From positions 1 to 39,331 of the IMG/VR virus record IMGVR_UViG_3300028025_000988: 39,331 bases of DNA; one strand, written 5' to 3'. The notes beneath the pieces were generated by a model that was given only the letters and a program-made list of their open reading frames with translations, ran no database searches and had not been told where the DNA came from. Of this stretch, positions 26,548 to 33,168 are shown one piece after another. Every line of letters begins with the position of its first letter. The stretch's first letter is position 1. This DNA comes from a virus. A program made the translations under genes and the position numbers.

Positions 26548-26997
26548 ATGACAACTGTTGCCAAGAGAGCCACACCTGCTGCAATTGCTGTTCTCCGTCA
26601 AGCGACGGCGTTAAGACCGAAGCGCAAGAAAGCAAGCGATGGTCTGCTACCATCTGCTGCTCATCTGAAAGCAAGCCCAACTTCGGACCACAATACTGGG
26701 CTAGCAGTAGACTTGACTCATGACCCTGAGAATGATATCAACTGTCACGAAGTCTACGCACATCTTAAACTAGACGGACGAGTTAAGTATCTTATATTCA
26801 AGGGTAAGATTTGGTCAGCCGAAAAGGGTGACAGAGAATATACTGGTTCTAATAAACATAATAAACACATACATATTTCCATCAAAGATAACTGCGGTAA
26901 TGATACATCACCTTGGTTTCCTTGGCTGGGAAAAGCAACGACACTCAACAAGGTGGTAGCCTCTACAAAGCCACTACCAAAGAAGGAGAACAAATGA
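26548..26997 (+). CDS. Endolysin, M15-type zinc peptidase
   Basis: A 149-residue protein with the zinc-site pattern SDHNTGLAVDLTHD (H48, D55) and KHNKHIHISI (H107, H109). These are the SxHxxGxAxD and HxH signatures of M15 / VanY-type D,D- or L,D-carboxypeptidases used by phages to cut peptidoglycan stem peptides. No secretion signal or cell-wall-binding domain is visible, so export through a holin is expected. Its stop overlaps the start of the downstream holin candidate (ATGA). The last 20 residues are Lys/Pro-rich. Confidence 0.85.
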   Translation: MTTVAKRATPAAIAVLRQATALRPKRKKASDGLLPSAAHLKASPTSDHNTGLAVDLTHDPENDINCHEVYAHLKLDGRVKYLIFKGKIWSAEKGDREYTGSNKHNKHIHISIKDNCGNDTSPWFPWLGKATTLNKVVASTKPLPKKENK

Positions 26998-27206
26998 AAG
27001 ACTTAATCGAAAGACTAAAGAGCGACAAGACTAAGGCTGCAGTTAAGTCTTACCTTCGTGCTGTCCTAGCATCAGCAATCACAATGGGACTAGCACTTGC
27101 TGCTGACTTAGCCCCTGAGTACGCAATCCTAATCGGTTCCATAGCGGGACCATTGGCTAAATGGGCAGATAAGACCGAAAAAGAGTTTGGTCTAGGAGCC
27201 GAATAG
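26994..27206 (+). CDS. Holin candidate
   Basis: A 70-residue protein from ATG 26994 with GAAGGAGAACA just upstream, overlapping the endolysin stop. A basic amphipathic N-terminus (LIERLKSDKTKAAVKSYLRA) is followed by two hydrophobic segments, AVLASAITMGLALAA (about 21-35) and YAILIGSIAGPLA (about 41-53), and a charged tail. This fits a small class II holin that lets the endolysin reach the wall. Last gene of the late operon; the terminator follows 42 bases later. Confidence 0.8.
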   Translation: MKDLIERLKSDKTKAAVKSYLRAVLASAITMGLALAADLAPEYAILIGSIAGPLAKWADKTEKEFGLGAE

Positions 27207-27248
27207 ATACCTCTAATTAGCCTTTAAAGGGCCTTTATAGACATTTAA

Positions 27249-27290
27249 CCCCCCCCGACTTAGTAGAAATACTAGGAAGGGGGGTCTTTT
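27249..27290 (+). terminator. Strong intrinsic terminator of the late operon
   Basis: A C run at 27249-27256 pairs with the G run 27279-27284. An inner stem TAGTA / TACTA is closed by a GAAA tetraloop, and TCTTTT follows at 27285-27290. This is a textbook rho-independent terminator, placed after the holin and before the replication operon. Confidence 0.9.
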
Positions 27291-27335
27291 GTCGTTCTAT
27301 CTCGTGTTTTTCTATCTCTATATATTATATATTAT

Positions 27336-27360
27336 AGACCCCAAAGGGGTCTTATTATTA
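27336..27360 (+). terminator. Second tandem intrinsic terminator
   Basis: AGACCCC (27336-27342), loop AAA, GGGGTCT (27346-27352), then TATTATTA. A perfect 7-bp GC-rich stem with a T-rich tail, 50 bases after the first terminator, giving near-complete insulation of the two rightward operons. Confidence 0.85.
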
Positions 27361-27402
27361 TATATTATATATACAATTATACAAACCTGAATTCTTTATG
27401 TA

Positions 27403-27463
27403 GGTACGACTGATTATAACTACGTACCCACAGTATCCTGTGGATATGTATATACTATCTGAC
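27403..27463 (+). promoter_or_regulatory. Putative operator/promoter for the replication operon
   Basis: Between terminators and the first gene lie two adjacent inverted repeats: GGTACG (27403-27408) with CGTACC (27423-27428), and CCACAG (27428-27433) with CTGTGG (27438-27443). A -10-like TATACT is at 27451-27456, seven bases before the ATG at 27464, so a transcript would start at or next to the start codon (leaderless or nearly so). No good -35 is seen; the palindromes occupy its place, suggesting activator- or repressor-controlled transcription. Confidence 0.45.
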
Positions 27464-27655
27464 ATGACAATACAACTTGGGGAATACACCCTACCTGAAC
27501 ACATATCATACTCCGCATTTACTACATACGCCGACTGTGGTTATCAGTACTACTTAGGTCGACTACTTCAGTTACCTGAACAACCATCAGTTTGGTCAGT
27601 GGGTGGCTCTGCCTTTCACTCAGCCACAGAAGCATGGGACTTGGAGAATCTATGA
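27464..27655 (+). CDS. N-terminal part of a split Cas4/RecB-family nuclease
   Basis: A 63-residue protein from ATG 27464, chosen because the -10-like box precludes the GTG at 27440. It carries ISYSAFTTYADCGYQYY (14-30) and VGGSAFHSATEAW (46-58), the first motifs of Cas4/RecB-type PD-(D/E)XK nucleases, with the single N-terminal Fe-S cysteine (C25) and the helix-embedded H52/E56. It ends there: the catalytic core lies in the gene at 27857, which is in the same reading frame. The intervening frame contains several stops. Its TGA overlaps the ATG of the inserted ORF (ATGA at 27652). Confidence 0.75.
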   Translation: MTIQLGEYTLPEHISYSAFTTYADCGYQYYLGRLLQLPEQPSVWSVGGSAFHSATEAWDLENL

Positions 27656-27885
27656 TTGAAATAGTTAACGAAGATGGTTCGACTACTATGACCTACAAAA
27701 CTTACTCAGCCATTATGCGTGAGCGATATGAAGATGGGTTGAAGGAAACCTGGGCTGTTGCAATGGGCTCCATCAATTCGCTTATCGATAAGACAACAGA
27801 TGAAATTGAACTTCTTGGTTTACAACATGCTAAAGCAGTTCTTAAGGAGGCACTAAGTGGTCACCGCTCAAAGTCTCTGGACTGA
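27652..27885 (+). CDS. 77-residue ORF inserted between nuclease parts, unknown
   Basis: MIEIVNEDGSTTMTYKTYSA ... AKAVLKEALSGHRSKSLD. It is coupled at its start to the N-terminal nuclease gene (ATGA, with GGAGAA at 27643-27648) and overlaps the next gene by 29 bases. It sits in a different frame from the nuclease halves, which are in frame with one another. The sequence has a helical, charged character and no motif I know; it may be a structural bridge between the nuclease halves, an inserted gene, or a relic. Codon use resembles the neighbours. Confidence 0.65.
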   Translation: MIEIVNEDGSTTMTYKTYSAIMRERYEDGLKETWAVAMGSINSLIDKTTDEIELLGLQHAKAVLKEALSGHRSKSLD

Positions 27886-28462
27886 TGCTTGGAATAAGGA
27901 AGCCGAAGGTAAAGATTTAACCTTTGCTCGTGTTGGTGGTAGGACATCTAAAGCATTTCCTAACAGAGAGAATGTAGATTTCTGGCAACAGACTGGACCT
28001 GAATGGGTTCAATCATACATCGAGTGGCGCAAGGCTAATCACAATTGGAAAATTTGGCACACTCCTGAAGGCGCACCCGCCGTAGAGTTGGGGTTAACTC
28101 CAGTCTTTGCTGACGTACCAGTGAAGATGGTTCTTGATAGAGTGTTTGAAGTCGATGGTGAGTTGGTCGTGGTTGACCTCAAGACTTCACAACAAACCCC
28201 AACTAGTACCTTACAACTTGGCTTCTACAAACTAGGATTGAAACAAGTCTTAGGTGTAGATGTCAAGTATGGTGCATACTGGATGGCAAGACAACAAGGT
28301 ACATCCGCTATGGTAGACCTTAGTGATTATACCGAAGAGAAACTTGAATACTTAGTTCGTTCCTTCGATATGGCACGTAAGGCTGGTATATTTATTCCCA
28401 ATACAAACAACTGCAATCGTTGTGGATTAACAGAGTACTGTCAATTCACTTCGAAGAAATGA
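27857..28462 (+). CDS. C-terminal catalytic part of a split Cas4/RecB-family nuclease
   Basis: A 201-residue protein from GTG 27857 with an excellent AAGGAGG at 27844-27850. It holds the PD-(D/E)XK core: VLDRVF (D94), VVVDLKTS (D107, K109), QLGFY (Q120) and three C-terminal cysteines C186, C189 and C195. In Cas4 and AddB-type enzymes one N-terminal and three C-terminal cysteines hold a 4Fe-4S cluster; here the N-terminal one is on another protein (27464). The likely role is single-strand-specific exonuclease in phage recombination or replication. Related actinophage proteins, as I recall them, are a single chain of about 260-300 residues. Confidence 0.85.
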   Translation: MVTAQSLWTDAWNKEAEGKDLTFARVGGRTSKAFPNRENVDFWQQTGPEWVQSYIEWRKANHNWKIWHTPEGAPAVELGLTPVFADVPVKMVLDRVFEVDGELVVVDLKTSQQTPTSTLQLGFYKLGLKQVLGVDVKYGAYWMARQQGTSAMVDLSDYTEEKLEYLVRSFDMARKAGIFIPNTNNCNRCGLTEYCQFTSKK

Positions 28463-28469
28463 GATAACA

Positions 28470-28859
28470 ATGGCAAATGAAGACTGGAAACTACAAGTTT
28501 CCTATAAGACACCATCAGGTGATATGATAAATATCCGTGCTAATACTGCGGATGAATTGTCTGTGCTACTTGAAGGCATAGGCGATTACTCTACACAGAT
28601 TTCATCTGTGCAACAGAAGGTAGTAGGTGCTTACACACTTGCCCCTTTATCGACCACGAGTTCCACTATCGGCACAAAGCCATTAGTATCCTCGCCTCCA
28701 ACCCAGGTATCGCCAGCGCCAGGTACAGCGTCACCCGTATGCAAACACGGAGCCCGTATATGGCGAGAGGGAATCAGTAAGGCTAGTGGTAAACCATATG
28801 CATTCTGGTCTTGTCCTTCACCTCAAGGAACACCTGACCAATGCAAACCAGTAAACTAA
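28470..28859 (+). CDS. Zinc-ribbon protein of the replication operon
   Basis: A 129-residue protein with a folded N-terminal region (LQVSYKTPSGDMINIRANTA), a Pro/Ser/Thr-rich linker (about 55-88) and a C-terminal ribbon (CKHGARIWREGISKASGKPY then WSCPSPQGTPDQC). This C-terminal motif is a recurrent companion of the Cas4-like nuclease in actinophages. It may bind single-stranded DNA and help load the nuclease or helicase; that is inference. Confidence 0.75.
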   Translation: MANEDWKLQVSYKTPSGDMINIRANTADELSVLLEGIGDYSTQISSVQQKVVGAYTLAPLSTTSSTIGTKPLVSSPPTQVSPAPGTASPVCKHGARIWREGISKASGKPYAFWSCPSPQGTPDQCKPVN

Positions 28860-28902
28860 AAAACTGGCACAAATCTTTTTTTGGAACTAGAAAGGAACCT
28901 GG

Positions 28903-29685
28903 ATGCGTACACTTATCCGCTCAGTTGGTCGTGCCAGTATTGGTGGGGAACCATTACCATCTTGCTTTAAGGCATTCGAGTCAAATAAGATTATCATCCG
29001 ACGCTCCGAAGTTTCTATGTTTGCAGCAGCACCAGGAGTTGGAAAATCCACACTCGCATTAGCCCTAGCATTAAAGATGAAGGTGCCTACACTTTACATC
29101 TCTGCTGATACTAATGCACATACAATGGCTATGAGATTAGCCTCTATGATTTCTGGAAAGAATCAAACAGATGTAGAAGGAATGTTGCAATCTGATGTTG
29201 GTTGGACTAGGGCTACTCTATCAAAGAGTAACCATATAGTTTGGTCATTTGAATCAGCACCAACATTACAAGACATCGATGAAGAGGTACAATCTTTTGA
29301 AGAACTATGGGGTTGTCCACCTACTCTAATCATAGTTGATAACTTAATGGATGTAGCCACAGATGGTGGTGAAGAGTTTGCTTCTATGAGAGCAATCATG
29401 AAGGAGTTGAAATACCTTGCACGTGCTACGAACTCGGCTGTTGTTGTTCTTCATCACACTAGCGAGGCTGTTCTTGGGACACCATGTCAGCCACGCTCTG
29501 CTATCCAAGGTAAAGTTGCACAACTTCCAGCACTTATATGCACGCTTGGTGTTGTTGGAACGTCGATGGGAGTTGCACCTGTTAAGAACAGATACGGCAG
29601 AGCCGATGCGGGTGGAGGTCTCATGACTTGGATTGCATTCAACCCTGAGTATATGTTCGTAGATGATATCCCAGAGAATCACTAA
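28903..29685 (+). CDS. RepA/DnaB-like replicative ATPase (AAA_25-type)
   Basis: A 260-residue P-loop ATPase with Walker A APGVGKST (43-50), Walker B LIIVDN (142-147) and VVVLHHTSE (about 183-191), typical of the RecA-like fold of the KaiC/RepA/DnaB group. The central region NAHTMAMRLASMISG matches RepA-type hexameric helicases. Without the N-terminal domain of full DnaB it is best called a helicase-like ATPase, probably the replicative helicase together with the primase genes downstream. SD GGAACC precedes the ATG. Confidence 0.8.
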   Translation: MRTLIRSVGRASIGGEPLPSCFKAFESNKIIIRRSEVSMFAAAPGVGKSTLALALALKMKVPTLYISADTNAHTMAMRLASMISGKNQTDVEGMLQSDVGWTRATLSKSNHIVWSFESAPTLQDIDEEVQSFEELWGCPPTLIIVDNLMDVATDGGEEFASMRAIMKELKYLARATNSAVVVLHHTSEAVLGTPCQPRSAIQGKVAQLPALICTLGVVGTSMGVAPVKNRYGRADAGGGLMTWIAFNPEYMFVDDIPENH

Positions 29686-29885
29686 TGCAAAAAGATATTA
29701 ACAACTACACTATAACTATAAGTAGAAATACCTTAGACTGCTGGGGTATAGGAATGGAGTACTATGGATTATTGGAGTTTGATGATGCTGATGTTCCATC
29801 AGTTATCGCTAGAGTTATTAGGTTTGATTTCATTTTTTTCTTTATTAATTTAACTAGGTACCCAAAGGTGGCATGGAAATCATAA
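29685..29885 (+). CDS. Small protein, unknown
   Basis: A 66-residue ORF starting on the previous stop (TAATG). The first half is hydrophilic; the second contains a hydrophobic aromatic stretch FDFIFFFINLT (about 47-57) that could be membrane-associated. It overlaps the next gene by 13 bases. I recognise no family. Coding is supported by coupling and lack of another gene in the interval. Confidence 0.55.
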   Translation: MQKDINNYTITISRNTLDCWGIGMEYYGLLEFDDADVPSVIARVIRFDFIFFFINLTRYPKVAWKS

Positions 29886-30397
29886 CATTATATTCTCTGA
29901 CCACACAGGAAGAGGCTATTGCTGTAGAGGTGGGATACCAAAGACAGAAGCCGTACTTTGGTGACCCTACTCGCAATGTTAATTATTCTGAAGGCGACCT
30001 ATGGGAGTTGTGGCAACACGCTGTTGCTGCGGGTAGTGAACTAGCATTCGCTAGAATGATTGGTAACACTACCTTCACTCCTCATTTTAATAAATGGAAA
30101 AGTGAGTTAGATATTCCTGGTCTTGGTGAGATTCGTTATTCATTTAATGACCAACCTAAATTAAGATATACATCTAGGGATGATGACTCATTAATATATA
30201 TCTTAATGACAGATGGAATGCGTCATAGAACTAGACGTACTGCACCAGATTGGCTAGGCACACCATATAAAGCCGCTGGTTGGTTATACGGAAGCGAGTG
30301 TAAATCAGATGAGTTTAAGTATAATGAAAAATCCTGGTACGTTCCAGTTCAATACTTAAAATCTATGGACACATTACCACTAGAATATGTTGGTTAA
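29873..30397 (+). CDS. Conserved phage protein, possible restriction-endonuclease-like fold
   Basis: A 174-residue protein with AAGGTGG before ATG 29873. The middle and end (IPGLGEIRYS, LRYTSRDDDSLIYILMTDG, AAGWLYGSECKS, WYVPVQYLKSMDTL) resemble a phage family I recall where an Arg-rich strand precedes an acidic pair and ends in a YVP-x-L motif, suspected to have a nuclease-like fold. Catalytic residues are not evident, so function stays open. Confidence 0.6.
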   Translation: MEIITLYSLTTQEEAIAVEVGYQRQKPYFGDPTRNVNYSEGDLWELWQHAVAAGSELAFARMIGNTTFTPHFNKWKSELDIPGLGEIRYSFNDQPKLRYTSRDDDSLIYILMTDGMRHRTRRTAPDWLGTPYKAAGWLYGSECKSDEFKYNEKSWYVPVQYLKSMDTLPLEYVG

Positions 30398-30400
30398 AGC

Positions 30401-30550
30401 ATGAGCAGAAAACTTAGGATTAGGAATCCATTTTATTTTGTTGACAACACAACTGATTGGACATCTATTAATTGTTTTCATTGTGGTAGAAATTTTGTAA
30501 TGTATATACCACATATTCGGACATCAAATTACTGTACGGAATGCGAATGA
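30401..30550 (+). CDS. 49-residue zinc-finger-like protein
   Basis: A short ORF (MSRKLRIRNPFYFVDNTTDW ... then CFHCGRNFV and YCTECE) with two CxxC pairs at 25/28 and 45/48, a clear zinc-ribbon signature. It starts four bases after the previous stop and overlaps the start of the resolvase (ATGA at 30547). Probably a nucleic-acid or protein-binding accessory of the replication operon. Confidence 0.7.
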   Translation: MSRKLRIRNPFYFVDNTTDWTSINCFHCGRNFVMYIPHIRTSNYCTECE

Positions 30551-30900
30551 GTTCATATGGCAAGCGTAAAGGCGCTACCTTTGAGACTAGTGTAGTTAAG
30601 TGGCTACGCTCCAAGGATATACTAGCCGAGAGATTAACCAAGGCTGGTGCTAAAGATGAGGGTGATGTCGTTGCTTTCTTAGATGGAGCAGCAAATATAT
30701 TAGAGTTAAAGGCAACAAAGAAGTTAGACTTACCACAGTTCTGGCGTGAGGCTGAGGTTGAGGCAGAGAATTATGCTAAGGCTAGAGGATTAAAAGAAGT
30801 ACCATATAAGTTCGTAATAGTTAAACGTAGACAGGCAGGCATAGACAAGGCTTGGGTGGTGGAAGATTTTGAACAATGGACTAAGAGGGCAGGCAAATGA
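30547..30900 (+). CDS. Holliday-junction resolvase-like PD-(D/E)XK nuclease
   Basis: A 117-residue protein from ATG 30547 (ATG 30541 also in frame; 30547 chosen for the ATGA coupling). GKRKGATFETSVVKWLR carries E13; DEGDVVAF gives D40; and LELKA gives E53 and K55, forming the E-D-ExK site of archaeal Hjc-type resolvases. The length suits the family. It would resolve branched replication and recombination intermediates before packaging. It overlaps the primase zinc-finger ORF downstream. Confidence 0.8.
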   Translation: MSSYGKRKGATFETSVVKWLRSKDILAERLTKAGAKDEGDVVAFLDGAANILELKATKKLDLPQFWREAEVEAENYAKARGLKEVPYKFVIVKRRQAGIDKAWVVEDFEQWTKRAGK

Positions 30901-31258
30901 CTTACCAAATATCAGAGAAATACTTTTACACTACGGAGCACAAGTACGACCAGGACACGGGCAAGTTAATCTCAAGTGTCCATTCCACTCCGACACACAC
31001 CAGTCGGGAAGTGTTAATCTCGACAATAACATTTACATCTGCTTCGCCTGCGGAGTCCAAGGTAATAGTTTACAAATTATCGCACAGCAGGAAAGGGTAG
31101 ATATACGTGAGGCAAAAAGAATCGCAGAAGGAATTGTTGGGACTAGCCAGTCAGAAGTACGCGGCAAACATTTATCAGGCAGAAGATTACCTCAGAAGCA
31201 GGGGTATAACAATGGAAGTGGCACGATTGGCACGATTAGGCGTAGTCGTGGAGGCTGA
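30869..31258 (+). CDS. DNA primase zinc-binding (CHC2) subunit
   Basis: From TTG 30869 this frame encodes 129 residues with CPFHSDTHQSGSVNLDNNIY and ICFACGVQGNSLQII: the CxxH...CxxC zinc finger of DnaG-type primases (C37, H40, C58, C61). The C-terminus is basic and low-complexity (GKHLSGRRLPQKQGYNNGSG ... RRSRGG), as expected of a free-standing protein. No ATG is in frame before the domain, so the start is uncertain. It overlaps the resolvase by 32 bases and the TOPRIM subunit by 152. Confidence 0.8.
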   Translation: MNNGLRGQANDLPNIREILLHYGAQVRPGHGQVNLKCPFHSDTHQSGSVNLDNNIYICFACGVQGNSLQIIAQQERVDIREAKRIAEGIVGTSQSEVRGKHLSGRRLPQKQGYNNGSGTIGTIRRSRGG

Positions 31259-31730
31259 GATTGGTCACGAACAATTCACTGGTAGATTATCTATACCTTA
31301 TGTTACTAAAACTGGTGTAGTAGATTTAAGATTCCGTTCTCTTAATCCTGCAGTTGAACCAAAGTATATGGGTATGACTGGTGCTGAAACTAGAATGTAT
31401 AATGTATTAGATATAGAAAGAGCGGGTGACTTCATTGGAATATGTGAAGGCGAGATTGATACACTTACTCTTTCTTCTCTCGTTGGAATTCCCTGTGTTG
31501 GTGTCCCTGGTGCAAACTCTTGGAAGAAGCACTACACACGATTGTTGGCGGACTTTGAACGGGTGTTTGTATTCGCAGATGGAGACCAGCCTGGAAAAGA
31601 ATTTGCCACTAGTCTTGCCCGCGAACTACCAGTTACTATCATTCAATTACCAGACGGACAAGATGTCAATTCTATGTATGTGCAAGAAGGTTCTTCATAC
31701 TTCAATCATAAGGTGGGTATAAATGAGTAA
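31107..31730 (+). CDS. DNA primase TOPRIM (catalytic) subunit
   Basis: A 207-residue protein from GTG 31107. YLRSRGITMEVARLARLGVV (29-48) and GRLSIPYVTKTGVVDLRFRS (59-78) are DnaG-like core motifs; GICEGEIDTLTL (111-122) with E114 and VFADGDQPGKEF (155-166) with D158/D160 form the TOPRIM metal site, and GQDVN follows. The zinc finger is supplied by the overlapping upstream gene in another frame. Together they should make primers for host or phage polymerase. It stops on the next ATG with an overlap. Confidence 0.85.
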   Translation: MRQKESQKELLGLASQKYAANIYQAEDYLRSRGITMEVARLARLGVVVEAEIGHEQFTGRLSIPYVTKTGVVDLRFRSLNPAVEPKYMGMTGAETRMYNVLDIERAGDFIGICEGEIDTLTLSSLVGIPCVGVPGANSWKKHYTRLLADFERVFVFADGDQPGKEFATSLARELPVTIIQLPDGQDVNSMYVQEGSSYFNHKVGINE

Positions 31731-32061
31731 AGAAATTCCTCCATGTCCTGAGTGTGGTGAGCGATTTGAAAATGTGTTCGAAGCAACTGACCATTTATTA
31801 GAGGATGATGAAGAGTTTGACCCAGCATTGGTGTTACCTAATGGTGCAAGATTAATGATAGGTTCTTTACTTAGATGTTTATTTAAGTATGCCGACAAAC
31901 CAGAACAGGTAAGGTCAATAACCCAATCTACATATATGACATTGTTTACGGCTGAAACACAACCCGAAGCAATCAAAGATATAGTAGATGAAATGATAAT
32001 CGAATCTCAGATGATGGAAATAGATGACGAACTTAAACAACTACTTGAAAAGGGGGAGTGA
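31723..32061 (+). CDS. Small zinc-finger protein, unknown
   Basis: A 112-residue protein with an N-terminal C2H2-like finger (CPECGERFENVFEATDHLLED, Cys 8/11 and His 23) followed by an acidic helical domain. Overlaps the TOPRIM gene by eight bases. I recall similar proteins after primase genes in actinophages. It may be a DNA-binding or replication accessory protein; no activity can be assigned. Confidence 0.7.
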   Translation: MSKEIPPCPECGERFENVFEATDHLLEDDEEFDPALVLPNGARLMIGSLLRCLFKYADKPEQVRSITQSTYMTLFTAETQPEAIKDIVDEMIIESQMMEIDDELKQLLEKGE

Positions 32062-32064
32062 GGA

Positions 32065-32430
32065 ATGGCAGATTATAACCCACTTGGAGGAACAAGGTTT
32101 CCACGTAAGTCAAGCACAGAAGATGGATGGGAATTTCGTTCTTACCCTGATAGTACCTCTTTTGAGTCAGCAGTTGGAGAAACCTACCAAGAATTATTAG
32201 ATTTACTATTGTCTAAACATAAAGATTATGGACCAAGAAACATTGCTGATGCACCTGGTGGTGCCATCAATGGATTGCGTGTGCGTATGCACGATAAGTT
32301 AGCACGGATAAATAACTTAGTTGATAGTGGAAAAAATCCAGAACACGAATCACTTGAAGATTCCTTCAAGGATATGGCGAACTACGCAATCATAGGGTTG
32401 TTAGTTCTTAGAGAGAAGTGGGACAAATGA
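32065..32430 (+). CDS. MazG-like all-alpha NTP pyrophosphohydrolase-like protein (DUF1599-like)
   Basis: A 121-residue protein whose core LLSKHKDYGPRNIAD, RVRMHDKLARINNLVDSG and EDSFKDMANYAIIGLLVL matches the helical DUF1599 / MazG-like group: EDxxxDMANY gives the acidic metal-binding helices. Such enzymes hydrolyse nucleotides or alarmones, or take part in nucleotide-modification pathways in phages. It sits between primase and metallophosphoesterase genes and overlaps the latter (ATGA), so nucleotide-pool control is likely. Confidence 0.75.
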   Translation: MADYNPLGGTRFPRKSSTEDGWEFRSYPDSTSFESAVGETYQELLDLLLSKHKDYGPRNIADAPGGAINGLRVRMHDKLARINNLVDSGKNPEHESLEDSFKDMANYAIIGLLVLREKWDK

Positions 32431-33167
32431 AAGTTATAGTCTGCGTATCTGATTTACAGGTACCGTACCATGACAGGAAGGCAGTCTCCGTACTGTCTAA
32501 GTTTATAAAACAATACAAACCTGACGAGGTGGTATCAGTCGGGGATGAAATGGATATGCAGACTATTTCAAAATGGAGTAGGGGTACCGACCTGGAGCAT
32601 GAGAAGTCTATTGCTAAGGATAGGGATGAAACCTACCGAGTACTTGAATCATTAAAGGTTAAGCATATGATTCGTAGTAATCATACAGATAGATTATTTA
32701 ATACAATTAAAACAAGAGCACCTGGACTAGCAGGTCTACCTGAATTAGAGTTAAAGAACTTTCTTAAACTAGATAACCTAGGTATTACTTATCATGAAAA
32801 ACCATATGAACTAGCACCTAATTGGTTGCTCTTGCATGGTGATGAGGGTAACGTTCAACCTACTGCTGGTGCTACCGCACTTGGACTAGCAAAGAGAGCG
32901 GGCATGTCCGTTGTGTGTGGACACACGCACCGCATGGGCTTGACACATTACACTCAGTCATACTTTGGTGGTCACCCTAAAACATTATGGGGTTTAGAAG
33001 TGGGTTGTCTAATGGATTTTAAGTTCGCTAGATATATTAAGGGTGGGTTATTCACATGGCATAAAGGCTTTGGTGTCTTATATGTAGACGGAAATAAAGT
33101 TATACCCCATCTTGTTCCAGTTAATATGGATGGTTCATTCGTATTTGATGGGAAGGTTTGGAAGTAA
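32427..33167 (+). CDS. Calcineurin-like metallophosphoesterase
   Basis: A 246-residue protein from ATG 32427 (GTG 32418 also possible; the ATGA overlap decides). It shows the full two-metal site order: SDLQVPYH (D9, H15), VGDEMD (D40), SNHTDR (N85, H86), LLLHGDEG and VVCGHTHRMG. Substrate cannot be read; phage relatives act on nucleotides or DNA ends, or resemble Mre11/SbcD-type nucleases without the capping domain. Lies within the replication operon next to a nucleotide hydrolase-like gene. Confidence 0.85.
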   Translation: MKVIVCVSDLQVPYHDRKAVSVLSKFIKQYKPDEVVSVGDEMDMQTISKWSRGTDLEHEKSIAKDRDETYRVLESLKVKHMIRSNHTDRLFNTIKTRAPGLAGLPELELKNFLKLDNLGITYHEKPYELAPNWLLLHGDEGNVQPTAGATALGLAKRAGMSVVCGHTHRMGLTHYTQSYFGGHPKTLWGLEVGCLMDFKFARYIKGGLFTWHKGFGVLYVDGNKVIPHLVPVNMDGSFVFDGKVWK

Positions 33168-33168
33168 T

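Noticed and set aside
27592-27651. Longer start for the 77-residue inserted ORF
   Set aside because: It would run deep into the N-terminal nuclease gene; the ATG at 27652 has GGAGAA and ATGA coupling.
30897-31100. 67-codon frame in line with the TOPRIM gene
   Set aside because: It overlaps the well-supported primase zinc finger in another frame, its translation has no recognisable features, and it ends in a stop just before the GTG of the TOPRIM gene.
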